A DNA stretch of 64,000 bases from an uncultured Clostridia bacterium (GTDB taxonomy: Bacteria > Bacillota > Clostridia > Christensenellales > Borkfalkiaceae): positions 61,736 to 125,735 of the forward strand of contig CALVMR010000016.1 in NCBI GenBank assembly GCA_944346885.1, read 5' to 3'. Position 1 is the stretch's first letter. Each line of letters starts with the position of its first letter. This document shows, in pieces, positions 18,218-27,600 of the stretch. The notes under the pieces were generated by a model. The model made no database searches and was not told the origin of the DNA. It saw nothing but the letters and a program-made list of their open reading frames with translations. Made by a program: the position numbers and the translations under genes.

Positions 18218-18691
18218 TCAATCAAACTCGATCGCCTGCGAAATTTTTACGATCTGCGACAGGTTGAGGCGGATACGCTCCCCGTCCTTTTCCAGCGTAA
18301 CGTTTTTGCCCTCTTCGCTGTACTCGGCAAGCACCGCTTCAAAAAACTTTTCGCCGCGCAGCGGCGCATACAGCCGCACTTCCACTTTTTTGCCGAGATT
18401 GCGCAAAAAGTCGGAGGGTTTTTTAAACGGCCTGTCGATTCCAGGGCTGCTCACCGTAAACGTGTACGCCTGCCCGTACGTCGGGTCCAATGCGTCCAGC
18501 ACGGGGTCCGCGGCGTTGTGAAAGCGCTCGCAGGTATCCAGATCGATGCCGCCCTCGCGTTCCGTATCCAATACAACGGTCAAAACGGGAGACTTTCCCT
18601 GTTTGAACGTGACCTCGTACAGCTCCACGCCGACCTGCTCGGCAACGGGGCGGAGCGCCTCTTCGATGGCGGAAACGGGCATAACTTTCAC
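18218..18691 (-). CDS. rimP: Ribosome maturation factor RimP
   Basis: RimP assists 30S maturation. The 157-residue product shows the family motifs GVELYEV near residue 22, ESPGIDRP-like VSSPGIDRPFK near 85 and a C-terminal Sm-like domain. I favour GTG 18691 because GGGAGG lies 7 bases upstream; an ATG five codons earlier (18706) overlaps that ribosome site. It is the first gene of the nusA-infB operon and has a structured leader. Confidence 0.9.
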   Translation of the reverse strand: MKVMPVSAIEEALRPVAEQVGVELYEVTFKQGKSPVLTVVLDTEREGGIDLDTCERFHNAADPVLDALDPTYGQAYTFTVSSPGIDRPFKKPSDFLRNLGKKVEVRLYAPLRGEKFFEAVLAEYSEEGKNVTLEKDGERIRLNLSQIVKISQAIEFD

Positions 18692-18797
18692 GCGGAAACC
18701 TCCCATAAAAAGATTTGAGAGCGGTGACCCACTCTCAATTCCACGCTAACATATCCAATACTATGGATATTTTACCATATCTTCATGTGTTTGGCAA
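18692..18797 (-). promoter_or_regulatory. Promoter and structured leader of the rimP-nusA-infB operon
   Basis: TTGCCA (18792-18797) and TAAAAT (18769-18774) are 17 bases apart; the -35 lies inside the end of the upstream gene. The roughly 70-base leader folds into TATCCA-N6-TGGATA and then TTGAGAG-N10-CTCTCAA, the latter followed by ATCTTTTT directly before the rimP ribosome site. The second hairpin plus T-run resembles an attenuator, which could allow feedback by NusA. That feedback is inference. Confidence 0.65.
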
Positions 18798-20309
18798 GCA
18801 TTTTTTCGCTTTTATCATTTCGATAAAGATTTTTGCGGTCGCCAAAGCGTCGTCTGCGGCGCGGTGGTGGTTGAACACGATGCCGTAATGGTCTGCCAGC
18901 GTGTTCAGCTTGTAGTTGCTCAGATACAAAAAGCTCTGCGCGATGGAAACGGTGTCGTACACCTTATGGTCGAACATGTACCCGTCCGCCTCCCCGTAAT
19001 AGCGGATAAACTTTGAATCGAAGGGCGCGTTGTGCGCAACGAGCAGGCAGCCGTCGCAAAACTTATAAAAATCGGGGATGACTTCGCCGATCTTCGGCGC
19101 CCCTTTGAGCATTTCGTCGGTAATGCCCGTCAGTTTTACGACCTCCGCATCCAGCTTCCGCTCCGGATCGACCAGCGTGGAAAAACGTTCGCGGATCTCG
19201 CCGCCCTCGATCTTTACCGCACCGATCTCCGTGATCGAATCCATCCGCCCGCTTGCGGGAGAGGTGTTCAGCCCCGTCGTTTCCAAATCGAACACGACGA
19301 AGGTATTCTGCACCAGATCTTTCGGCAGCGTACCCTGTTCAAAGAGATTAAGCTGGTTGTAGTCTGTAATGCGTTCGGGAAAAACGCGCGTATAATGCGG
19401 CGGCACAGGGCGGCTTTTGCGCCTCTCCGGCACAAACCCCTGCGGCAAAGAGCCGCGGTTGATGCAACGCGCCGTATAGCCGAGCGAACCGTTGTATACC
19501 TCGTTGGAACCGTTGCAGAGGATGGAATCTCCCGGCTTCAACGCCATGATCTTCTCCTCCGTCTTCTTTTTCGGAAAATACGAAAAGCCGAGCGTACCCG
19601 TGGTGTCGGTGATGGCAAAGCGCAGATAGCGCCGCCCCTTTTGCGTGGTGCGCTCCTGCACGTACGTGATCGTTCCGCAAACGGTGAGCGAAGAACTGGC
19701 AAAATTGCAGTCCGCTATGTACGTTGCGATGCGCGGCGCATCCGCCTCGTCGATCGCCGAAAAATTTTCCGCCTTGAACGTACGCGGCTCGTTTTGCTCC
19801 GCCACGGGCATCTCCTCTTCCTCCTCGATCTCCTCCCGCGGCTTCTCTTTCTCCTTGTACGCGCCTTCAAAGCGGTTGCAAAAATTGTGCGAAAGCATGC
19901 GCTCGATCGAAGGGAGCAGGTCCTCGTCCTTTTCAAAAAAGGACCGCTCCTGCGCATCGACCCCCAGCGTAAAGCGGACGGGGTCGCCGAGAGAGACCTC
20001 GATATCCTCGGCGGCGATGCAAGCAGACGCCGCCGAACGCGTGGCGGCAAGGAAACTTTTGATCTTATTGCGCACAAGCTGTTCGTCCGCCACCAATTTG
20101 ATCAAGCGCACCCCCGTACGAAAAGGAGCGGGCGCCGCGGCAGCCGCCGCGGCGGCTGCCGCTTCCTCGTCTGCGCGGCTGTGCGGGCGGTCGGTCACCA
20201 ATTCAAAAACACAGGTCTTTGCGCCGCGGTCCACTTCGATGCCGCGCAAAACGGCGCCGCGCAGCCCCTCGCTCGCGCGGACCTGTTCTAAAAATTCCTG
20301 TTCGTTCAT
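18783..20309 (-). CDS. PolC-like protein with OB fold and DEDDh exonuclease, lacking polymerase
   Basis: The 508-residue protein sits exactly where polC sits in other Bacillota, between ispG and rimP. It has an N-terminal region of about 170 residues with an Ala11 run (about residues 50-60) and an acidic linker, an OB-type nucleic-acid binding domain (about 195-290), and a proofreading-type exonuclease (about 335-505) with FDLETTG, VAHNAPFDSKF and HHRAADDALA, so all DEDDh residues are present. The PHP domain and the whole polymerase region of PolC (normally about 1,400 residues in total) are missing. The start ATG overlaps the ispG stop (ATGA). It could be a polymerase-free PolC remnant acting as a nuclease, or an exonuclease that replaced polC at this site. 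Confidence 0.8.
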   Translation of the reverse strand: MNEQEFLEQVRASEGLRGAVLRGIEVDRGAKTCVFELVTDRPHSRADEEAAAAAAAAAAPAPFRTGVRLIKLVADEQLVRNKIKSFLAATRSAASACIAAEDIEVSLGDPVRFTLGVDAQERSFFEKDEDLLPSIERMLSHNFCNRFEGAYKEKEKPREEIEEEEEMPVAEQNEPRTFKAENFSAIDEADAPRIATYIADCNFASSSLTVCGTITYVQERTTQKGRRYLRFAITDTTGTLGFSYFPKKKTEEKIMALKPGDSILCNGSNEVYNGSLGYTARCINRGSLPQGFVPERRKSRPVPPHYTRVFPERITDYNQLNLFEQGTLPKDLVQNTFVVFDLETTGLNTSPASGRMDSITEIGAVKIEGGEIRERFSTLVDPERKLDAEVVKLTGITDEMLKGAPKIGEVIPDFYKFCDGCLLVAHNAPFDSKFIRYYGEADGYMFDHKVYDTVSIAQSFLYLSNYKLNTLADHYGIVFNHHRAADDALATAKIFIEMIKAKKCLPNT

Positions 20310-21355
20310 TCCTCTTCTCCGATGCACGCGCGCACTTCGGCTAAAAATTGCTCCCGCGCCTGCTCCCGCGCAACGGTGCGCACGATCTCGCCCTTTTTGA
20401 AAATGACGCAGTTTTCGCGCCCGCCCGCAATGCCGAGATCGGCGTCCTTCGCCTCCCCCGGTCCGTTTACGGCGCAGCCCATCACGGCGATCGTACGCCG
20501 CACCTTTGCACCGAACGCCATGCGCTCCACCTCCGCGGCAAGGCGCATGCTATCCCACTCGCACCGCCCGCAGGTCGGGCAGGCGATGACATCGACAAAA
20601 TCCTTTTCCAACCCGCAAGCGCGCAAAATGCGCTTGGCGGCGTACACTTCTTCAACGGGGTCCTCGGTGAGCGAAACGCGGACGGTATCCCCGATCCCGC
20701 GCAGGAGCAGGGCGCCGATGCCGACGCTGCTTTTTACGACGCCGCTCTCGTGCGTGCCCGCCTCCGTGACCCCCACGTGCAACGGGTACTGCGTTTTTTC
20801 GGCAAGCGAAGCATACGCCGCAACGGTAAGCGGCACGGACGACGCCTTGACCGAGAGCACGATATCCTCCACTCCGTATTTTTCCAACAGCGCCGCGCCG
20901 TGCAGCGCGCTTTCGACGAGCGCCGCGGCAGACCTGCCGTACCGCATCAGGTATTCGCGTTCGATGCTGCCCGTATTGGCGCCAACGCGCACGGGGATCT
21001 TGTGCGCGCGGACGCAATCGGCAACGCGCTTTACCTGTTCTTCCCCGCCGATGTTACCGGGATTGATGCGGATCTTATCCGCGCCGCTCTCCACGGCAAG
21101 CACGGCAAGCGCCGCCGAAAAATGGATATCCGCCACCACGGGTAGCGAAGACCCGTCTTTGACCGCGCGTATGGCGCGCGCGTCCGCTTCGTTCCGCACG
21201 GCAACGCGCACGATCTCGCACCCCGCTTCCGCCAAACGCCCGATCTGCGCAAGCGTGCTTTCCGTATCCGACGTGTGCGTCGTCGTCATCGATTGGATCC
21301 GTACCGGCGCGCCGCCCCCCACGGAAACGCCGCCTACCATGACCTGTCTGCTCAT
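20306..21355 (-). CDS. ispG: 4-hydroxy-3-methylbut-2-enyl diphosphate synthase (flavodoxin type)
   Basis: IspG (GcpE) is the [4Fe-4S] enzyme of the MEP isoprenoid pathway that converts MEcPP to HMBPP. The 349-residue protein carries the cluster cysteines in CPTCGRC (about residues 264-270) and the third in MGCAVNGPGEA (about 298). The N-terminal QSMTTTHTSD motif and RINPGNIG are also typical. It overlaps the next gene by four bases. The expected upstream genes dxr and rseP are not present. Confidence 0.96.
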   Translation of the reverse strand: MSRQVMVGGVSVGGGAPVRIQSMTTTHTSDTESTLAQIGRLAEAGCEIVRVAVRNEADARAIRAVKDGSSLPVVADIHFSAALAVLAVESGADKIRINPGNIGGEEQVKRVADCVRAHKIPVRVGANTGSIEREYLMRYGRSAAALVESALHGAALLEKYGVEDIVLSVKASSVPLTVAAYASLAEKTQYPLHVGVTEAGTHESGVVKSSVGIGALLLRGIGDTVRVSLTEDPVEEVYAAKRILRACGLEKDFVDVIACPTCGRCEWDSMRLAAEVERMAFGAKVRRTIAVMGCAVNGPGEAKDADLGIAGGRENCVIFKKGEIVRTVAREQAREQFLAEVRACIGEEE

Positions 21356-21446
21356 AATTTGCCTGTTTTGCTCCTTAAAGCTGCCGAAGCACTCTTTTTC
21401 GCCCCTGCCGCATCGAAACGCTTTTCGCCCGAAAAAGAAAAAAGCC

Positions 21447-21935
21447 CTATTCGGGCTTTTCCCGCTCCGCCGCGCGCTTTTCGCTCTCTTGCATCATCGA
21501 TTCAAGCTCGCTCATAAACGACGGGATATCTTTGAACTGCCGATAGACGGACGCATAGCGAACATAAGAAACTTCATCGATCTTTTTCAGCCCGTCCATC
21601 ACCATTTCGCCGATGCGCTTGGAACTGATCTCCTGTTCCAGCGAATTGTAGACCTGCTTTTTGATATCGTCTACCAGCTTATCGATCTTCGCCATGGGAA
21701 CGGGGCGCTTTTCGCACGCCTTGATGATGCCGTTTTTGATCTTTCCCGGATCGAACGCCTGCCTGTTTCCGCCGTTTTTTACGACCAGCACGGGCGTTGT
21801 TTCAATGGTCTCGTATGTGGTGAACCGCCTGCCGCACTGCATGCATTCGCGCCTGCGGCGGATCGTTCTGCCTTCGTCGGTGGAGCGGCTGTCGATCACC
21901 TTGCTTTCGGTGCAGCCGCAGTACATACATTTCAT
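21447..21935 (-). CDS. nrdR: Transcriptional repressor NrdR
   Basis: NrdR represses ribonucleotide reductase genes in response to dATP/ATP. The 162-residue protein has the N-terminal zinc ribbon ([17 protein letters not shown], then [12 protein letters not shown]) and the ATP-cone domain beginning near residue 47 ([16 protein letters not shown]). It has its own promoter at 21991-22019 and appears monocistronic. Confidence 0.96.
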   Translation of the reverse strand: MKCMYCGCTESKVIDSRSTDEGRTIRRRRECMQCGRRFTTYETIETTPVLVVKNGGNRQAFDPGKIKNGIIKACEKRPVPMAKIDKLVDDIKKQVYNSLEQEISSKRIGEMVMDGLKKIDEVSYVRYASVYRQFKDIPSFMSELESMMQESEKRAAEREKPE

Positions 21936-21990
21936 GGCGCGCCCCTCCCCGCCTTTTGCACAGAGGCACTACCCCTTGTGCTCGCCATAC

Positions 21991-22019
21991 AGTATACCAC
22001 AACATGCACAAATTGTAAA
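21991..22019 (-). promoter_or_regulatory. nrdR promoter
   Basis: TTTACA (22014-22019) and TATACT (21991-21996) on the minus strand are 17 bases apart, about 56 bases before the nrdR start. Confidence 0.75.
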
Positions 22020-22037
22020 GTGTTTGAAGAAAATTCT

Positions 22038-22244
22038 TCAATACCCCTCTTTGCCGAACAAATAGTCTAACGACACTTCAAAATACGCGCTCAAAACAAG
22101 CAGCATCGCCATAGACGGCTCCTGCTTGTCACACTCCCAACTGTGTACGGTATTGCCGCTCACGTTTAAAACGGAAGCAAGCTGTTTTTGCGTGATCCCC
22201 TTTTCCGCACGCAGCTCTTTCAGGCGTTCTCCGAATTCCTTCAT
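22038..22244 (-). CDS. Small Xre-family repressor
   Basis: The 68-residue product is a single Cro/CI HTH domain (GITQKQLASVLNVSGNTVHS is the HTH). The size is that of a minimal repressor. It is transcribed away from the PH-domain/lipoprotein pair, and two palindromes with the half-site ATCACGAA lie between them, so it likely represses itself and the pair. ATG 22244 is chosen because it gives the conserved domain directly; an upstream TTG (22259) overlaps an operator. Confidence 0.8.
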   Translation of the reverse strand: MKEFGERLKELRAEKGITQKQLASVLNVSGNTVHSWECDKQEPSMAMLLVLSAYFEVSLDYLFGKEGY

Positions 22245-22256
22245 GCCTGCACAATA

Positions 22257-22306
22257 CACGAATTTCGTGATTTTTTCTTGACAATCACGTTTTTCGTGAT
22301 TATAAT
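22257..22306. promoter_or_regulatory. Promoter with an operator filling the -35/-10 spacer, plus a second operator
   Basis: TTGACA (22278-22283) and TATAAT (22301-22306) are 17 bases apart, and all 17 spacer bases form the inverted repeat ATCACG-N5-CGTGAT (22284-22300). A second palindrome, CACGAA-T-TTCGTG (22257-22269), lies 14 bases upstream next to the repressor gene start. Both share the half-site TCACGAA / CACGAA. Binding of a dimer between the boxes would fully block the rightward promoter. Confidence 0.85.
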
Positions 22307-22342
22307 AAAAGTAATTTAACGCAGGGGGAGAAATCGCTTTTC

Positions 22343-22750
22343 ATGAAACCGAACTATGTTGCAGGCAAAAGCATTGCAGGCGAATGCGGCGGCACCGTCT
22401 TTTTATGCTTTTTGTTCTTTTGGCTGATCGTGCCGCTGATCATCGGCATATGCCTTATCGTAAAAGTCAAAAATTTCCGCCTCGAATTTTATGATACATA
22501 CGTACTGACGTATGAGGGGCTGCTCAACACCAGCGAACGGCGCAGCCTTCTGACGTCGGTCGTCGGGGTACGCATCGACCAGTCGTTCGGCGGGCATATA
22601 TTCAACTACGGCAACGTGCATGTAGACGTTATCGGCAAATGGGACGTGAACACTTACGCAATTAAGGACCCGAACGGGCTAAAATACTATTTGGAATCCT
22701 TGATGAGCAAAACAGATCCGCGCAAACTCAATCAAATCCTTGCAAATTAG
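22343..22750 (+). CDS. Membrane protein with bacterial PH-like domain
   Basis: The 135-residue protein has one or two hydrophobic segments (about residues 17-42) followed by a compact beta-rich domain (FYDTYVLTYEGLLNTSERRS...) like the YdbT/bPH domains found in bacterial membrane proteins. The molecular role is unknown. It is the first gene after the operator-controlled promoter and is followed 11 bases later by a lipoprotein gene, so the two are probably made together under Xre control. Confidence 0.65.
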   Translation: MKPNYVAGKSIAGECGGTVFLCFLFFWLIVPLIIGICLIVKVKNFRLEFYDTYVLTYEGLLNTSERRSLLTSVVGVRIDQSFGGHIFNYGNVHVDVIGKWDVNTYAIKDPNGLKYYLESLMSKTDPRKLNQILAN

Positions 22751-22761
22751 GAGGCTTCGCA

Positions 22762-24585
22762 ATGTATAAACGCATTCTTGCCGTGGCGCTTTGCGCTCTT
22801 CTCGCACTCGCCTTTACCGCCTGCGGCGGTTCCGGGGCTCCCGCCAAACAAGATTTTGCGGGGATCACTCTTGAAAGCGCTTCCTTTCCCTACGACGGAG
22901 AGCCGCACAACCTTTCCGTGGAAGGGACCCTGCCCGCGGGAACGAACGTTACCTATGAAAACAATGCGCAGACAAATGCGGGCAGTTATACCGTGACGGC
23001 GATCCTGACAAACGAAAACTATAACACCAAAGAGCTGACAGCGACGCTGACCATCACAAAAGCACAGTTTACGGGCATAAAATTCGAAGGCGATTCCGTA
23101 CTGTACGACGGCGAAGCACATTCGATCTTCGTCACAGGCTCCCTGCCTGAGGACACAAACGTCACTTATACAAACAACGGACAGACGGAAAAGGGCGATT
23201 ACACCGTAACGGCAACGCTCGAAAACCCGAACTATGAAACGCTGACGCTTACGGCGCCGCTGCGCATTTACACAGTCGGCGATGTGGCGAGCACACTGCT
23301 TAGCTCGATTTTTGACCGCCCCGCCCCGTGGAGTTTTTTACCTGCAGCCTTTGCGGAAAAGAATATAGCGTACGGCGCACTGCCGCCGAGCGACGTGACG
23401 GGTTTTGCAGATTTTGTTTCCGTCGGCGATATGGGCGATAGATATATCGGCAAACAGCTGAACGTACTCTACGACGGGCTTTCGACGGCGGAAACGGCGC
23501 TGACGGCAGCAAACGTCATTTTTACCGCAGGGGAAACGATCGCCGCCGCCTACCAGAATTTCATCGACAAAAACCCGAACGACTATGACAACTTTACGGG
23601 AAGCGTCACCATCGCAGGCGTGCCCTTCTCCTTAAAGATCACTCTCGGCGAAGATACGGCCACCCTGCTTGCGGGCAATGATACCGTATCCGTCGAACTT
23701 GTTTCGGATAGTTCGGAAAACGCAACGTACACGAACCGCGGCAGGATCCAGCTGACAAACGGCGTTGCCCTCAAATACGAAGCGGGCGAAAATGCCTTAA
23801 AATTTGCCGTAGAGTTTACGGTCGCGGGCATCGGCGTATTGCAGCAGATCGAATTTGTGCGCAGCGGCAATGCCGTTACGGGGTATCTGTATGAATATTA
23901 CGGCGCGGAAAGCGTTGCAATAAAGACCTCTGCCCTGCTCTATTCGGACAGCAGCGTGACCGCCGTTATCTCCAACAAGCGCGAAACAGACGACATGCTC
24001 ATCAACGCCTACCTTGAAGTTTATGATTCCTCCACGGCGCGGCTGATCGGCGGCGAAGTTACGGAAACGGTGAAACTTGCAGATTACGACACCTATTGGT
24101 TCGACCTGAGCAAGATCGGCGGGCTGACCTCCGTACGCGTCACAGAAGACGACGACGAAAACGACAACAATTCTTTCCAGCCGCATACCGTATACCTCAA
24201 CGGAAGCGCGGCGCCGTTTGCCTATAAAACGGTCGGCGGGCTCACCCTACGCAACCCTTCGCGGCGGTTCGACATTGAAATGAAAGAGGTATGGTACATC
24301 GTTGCCGAACAAAACAACGACGGCAACACAAGCTATACCAAACAAAAGGCGCTCATCCCGATGCTGTTTGTACAGACCGATCAGACGGATACCTTTGCAG
24401 AAGATGTTGCCGAGGAAAACGGCGAGCTTGCCCTTACGCTGAACACGGCGGCAGAAACGACAGTCCGCACGCTCTTTGCGCAGCTTTCGGAAAGCTATGC
24501 CGCGATCAAAGAAAACCTGACTTACGATGCGATCGACGATTATATCGGGGAAAACGACCCGTTTTTCGCCACAGAAGCAGACTAA
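22762..24585 (+). CDS. Secreted lipoprotein with two MBG-like repeats
   Basis: The 607-residue protein starts with a lipoprotein signal ending in LAFTAC (lipidated Cys21). Two tandem MBG-type beta-sandwich repeats follow at about 34-98 and 103-168; both show the YDGE-PH / YDGEAHS, G(S/T)LP and AGSYTVTA / KGDYTVTA pattern. The remaining 430 residues are unrecognised and probably beta-rich. AGGAGG lies just before the ATG. It should be anchored on the outer face of the membrane. Regulation by the neighbouring Xre repressor is inferred from the operator-promoter. Confidence 0.8.
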   Translation: MYKRILAVALCALLALAFTACGGSGAPAKQDFAGITLESASFPYDGEPHNLSVEGTLPAGTNVTYENNAQTNAGSYTVTAILTNENYNTKELTATLTITKAQFTGIKFEGDSVLYDGEAHSIFVTGSLPEDTNVTYTNNGQTEKGDYTVTATLENPNYETLTLTAPLRIYTVGDVASTLLSSIFDRPAPWSFLPAAFAEKNIAYGALPPSDVTGFADFVSVGDMGDRYIGKQLNVLYDGLSTAETALTAANVIFTAGETIAAAYQNFIDKNPNDYDNFTGSVTIAGVPFSLKITLGEDTATLLAGNDTVSVELVSDSSENATYTNRGRIQLTNGVALKYEAGENALKFAVEFTVAGIGVLQQIEFVRSGNAVTGYLYEYYGAESVAIKTSALLYSDSSVTAVISNKRETDDMLINAYLEVYDSSTARLIGGEVTETVKLADYDTYWFDLSKIGGLTSVRVTEDDDENDNNSFQPHTVYLNGSAAPFAYKTVGGLTLRNPSRRFDIEMKEVWYIVAEQNNDGNTSYTKQKALIPMLFVQTDQTDTFAEDVAEENGELALTLNTAAETTVRTLFAQLSESYAAIKENLTYDAIDDYIGENDPFFATEAD

Positions 24586-24601
24586 GTAAAAATAAACCGA
24601 C

Positions 24602-24666
24602 AAAAGCCGCGCGCCGATGGCGCGCGGCTTTTGCACTCCCCGCCGAAGGCGCTGCCTTCGGCGGGG
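24602..24666. terminator. Two back-to-back terminator hairpins between the lipoprotein gene and purL
   Basis: A 14-base stem (24602-24615 with 24619-24632) ends in TTTT on the plus strand. A second stem, CCCCGCCGAAGGC (24638-24650 with 24654-24666), follows. They separate convergent transcription of the lipoprotein and purine operons. Confidence 0.85.
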
Positions 24667-24672
24667 AAAATT

Positions 24673-27600
24673 TTACTTAAAATACTTTACGCCGCTTTCA
24701 AACAGGTGCATATCGAGCACGGGCGGGCAGTTTTTGTACAGGTTTTCGCCAGTGCGTTCGGTGTGCCCCATTTTACCCAGCACCCTGCCGTCGGGCGAGG
24801 TGATGCCTTCGATCGCCCACACGGAACCGTTGGGGTTGAACGGGTACTGCATGGTCGGCGTGCCCGAAAGATCGCAGTACTGCGTGGCGATCTGCCCGTT
24901 TTTGCGCAGCGCTTCCAGCGCAGCGGGCGGAGCGACGAATTTTCCTTCGCCGTGCGATACGGGCACGGCAAACACATCCCCCGCCTTACACGCCGACAGC
25001 CAAGGGCTCTTGGCGGAAGCCACGCGGATGTTCACCAGCCGCGAAACGTGCCTTGCGATGTTGTTATAGGTAAGCGTGGGGCTTTCGGGCAAAAGCGGGC
25101 GGATCTCGCCGTACGGCACAAGCCCCAATTTGACCAACGCCTGGAACCCGTTGCAGATGCCGAGCGCCAACCCGTCTCTCTGCTTCAACAGTTTTTCCAA
25201 CTCCTCGGCAATGCGCGGGTTGCGGAAGGTGGTGGCAATGAATTTGCCGCTGCCATCCGGCTCGTCGCCGCCCGAAAACCCGCCGGGGAACGCGACGATA
25301 TTCGCCTCGGAGATCGCCTTTGCGATCGCCCGCACACTCTCTTCGATATCCGCCGCGGAACGGTTTTTGACAACGACGATCTGCGGTTCGGCGCCCGCAA
25401 GGCGGAACTTGCGCGCCGTATCCAGCTCGCAGTTGGTGCCGGGGAAGGCGGGAATGAATACGCGCGGTTTTGCCGCCTTGGCGCCGATGTGCAGCGTTTT
25501 CGCCTTTTCCGCAAAATCGCAGCAAGGCACCTCCCCTTCGGCGGGCGCCGCGTGGGAAAATACCTTTGCCAGCGTATTTGCAAACGCGCCCTCCGCCTCC
25601 GCAAAGGAGACCGTTACTTTGCCGCACGCAAAGCCGTCCTTTTCCGTTTCGCCGACGTACACCGCCTCCGGGAACGCGGACGGATCGCCAAGCGCCACAA
25701 GCAGATCGCCGTAGCACTCCGTAAACAGGTCTCCCGCCGCAAAGCGGAACCCAAGCCCGTTGCCCAAGCAAGATTTAACGACCGCCGCCGCCGTGCCGCC
25801 GTTTTCCGCAACGGCGGCAAAGGCGATCTCCCCTTTTTGGATGGCGGCATGCACCCTGCGGCACAGCGCGGCATACGCTTTGAAATCCGGGATGAAGTTT
25901 TTATCCTTCGGCACGGGCAGGCGATAGACCTTTGTGCCCGCCTCGGTAAATACGTTGGTGATGAGTTTGCTCGCCTTTTCGGGCGCGAGCGCAAACGAAA
26001 TAAGCGTGGGAGGCACGTCGATGTGCTCGAACGTACCGCTCATGCTGTCCTTGCCGCCGATGGCGCCGAGCCCCAGCCCGATCTGCGCGTACAATGCGCC
26101 GAGCAGCGCCGCCAAGGGCACGCCCCAACGCTTCGGGTCGCTGCCCAAACGCATAAAAAACTCTTGGAAGGTGAGGCGGATCGCATCGAAATCGCAGCCC
26201 GCCGCGATCAGTTTGGAGACGGAACCGATGACCGAATAGATGGCGCCCGTGAACGGCGAGGTGCACATAAGTTCCGGCGAATAGCCGTATGCGGAGACCG
26301 TTGCCATATCCGTTTCGCCGCCGACGAGCTTCGCCGCCATGGCGGCAACGGGCGTCAGCTGATTTTTTCCGCCGAAGGGCATATACACGCTGCGCGCGCC
26401 GATGGTCGAATCGAACATCTCCGCAAGCCCCTGTTTGGAACAGACGTTGAGCGAAGAGAGCGCGGAAAGCAACCCGCTGCGGAAATCGACGTCCTTTTGG
26501 TCGAAAAAGTGCGTCGTGCGGTCAACGATCTGCGCGTCGGCGGTCTGCTTTACGCCGTTCGTATCCAAAAAGTCGCGGGAAATATCGACGATCGCGCGCC
26601 CTTTGAAGAACATTTTCATGCGCCTGTCTTCCGTGACGGTGGCGACGGGCGTTGCAGAGAGGTTCTCCTCGGCGGCGAGGCGAACAAATTCTTCCACGTC
26701 CTCTTTGCCGACGACGACCGCCATGCGCTCCTGCGATTCGGAGATGGCAAGCTCGGTGCCGGAAAGCCCCTCGTATTTGAGCGGCACCTTGTCAAGGTCG
26801 ATGACAAGCCCGTCGGAAAGTTCGCCGATGGCAACGGATACGCCGCCCGCGCCGAAGTCGTTGCACTTTTTGATGCGGCGGGTCGCCTCTTTGTTTAAAA
26901 ACAGGCGCTGCAATTTGCGCTCGGTAAGCGGGTTGCCCTTTTGCACTTCCGCCCCGCAGGTTTCCACCGAATGCGCGTCGTGCGCCTTGGAAGAACCCGT
27001 TGCGCCGCCGCAGCCGTCGCGCCCCGTTTCGCCGCCGAGCAGCAAGATCGCGTCTCCCGCTTTCGGTTTTTCGCGGTACACCATATCCTTGGGCGCCCCG
27101 CCGACGACAAAGCCCGTTTCCAACCGCTTTGCCTTATAACCGGGATGATACACCTCGTCTACGATGCCCGTCGCAAGCCCGATCTGGTTGCCGTACGAAG
27201 AAAAGCCCGCCGCCGCCGTGCGCGTGATGACGCGCTGCGGAAGTTTTCCGGGGAGGGTGTCTTCCAGCTTTTCCCGCGGGTCGGCGGAGCCCGTGATGCG
27301 CATCGCCTGATAGACGTACGTCCTGCCCGAAAGCGGGTCGCGGATGGCGCCGCCGAGGCAGGTTGCCGCCCCGCCGAACGGTTCGATCTCGGTCGGGTGG
27401 TTGTGCGTTTCGTTTTTGAACATCACGAGATACTTTTCCGTCTTTCCGTCGATCTCCGCGTCGATGCAGATGGAGCAGGCGTTGATCTCGTCGGAGACGT
27501 CTAAGTTATCCAGCCTCCCCTCCTTTTTGAGCTTTTTCACGGCGATGGTCGCAACATCCATCAGGCAGGGATACTTATCCGCCCTGCCCCCGTTGCACTC

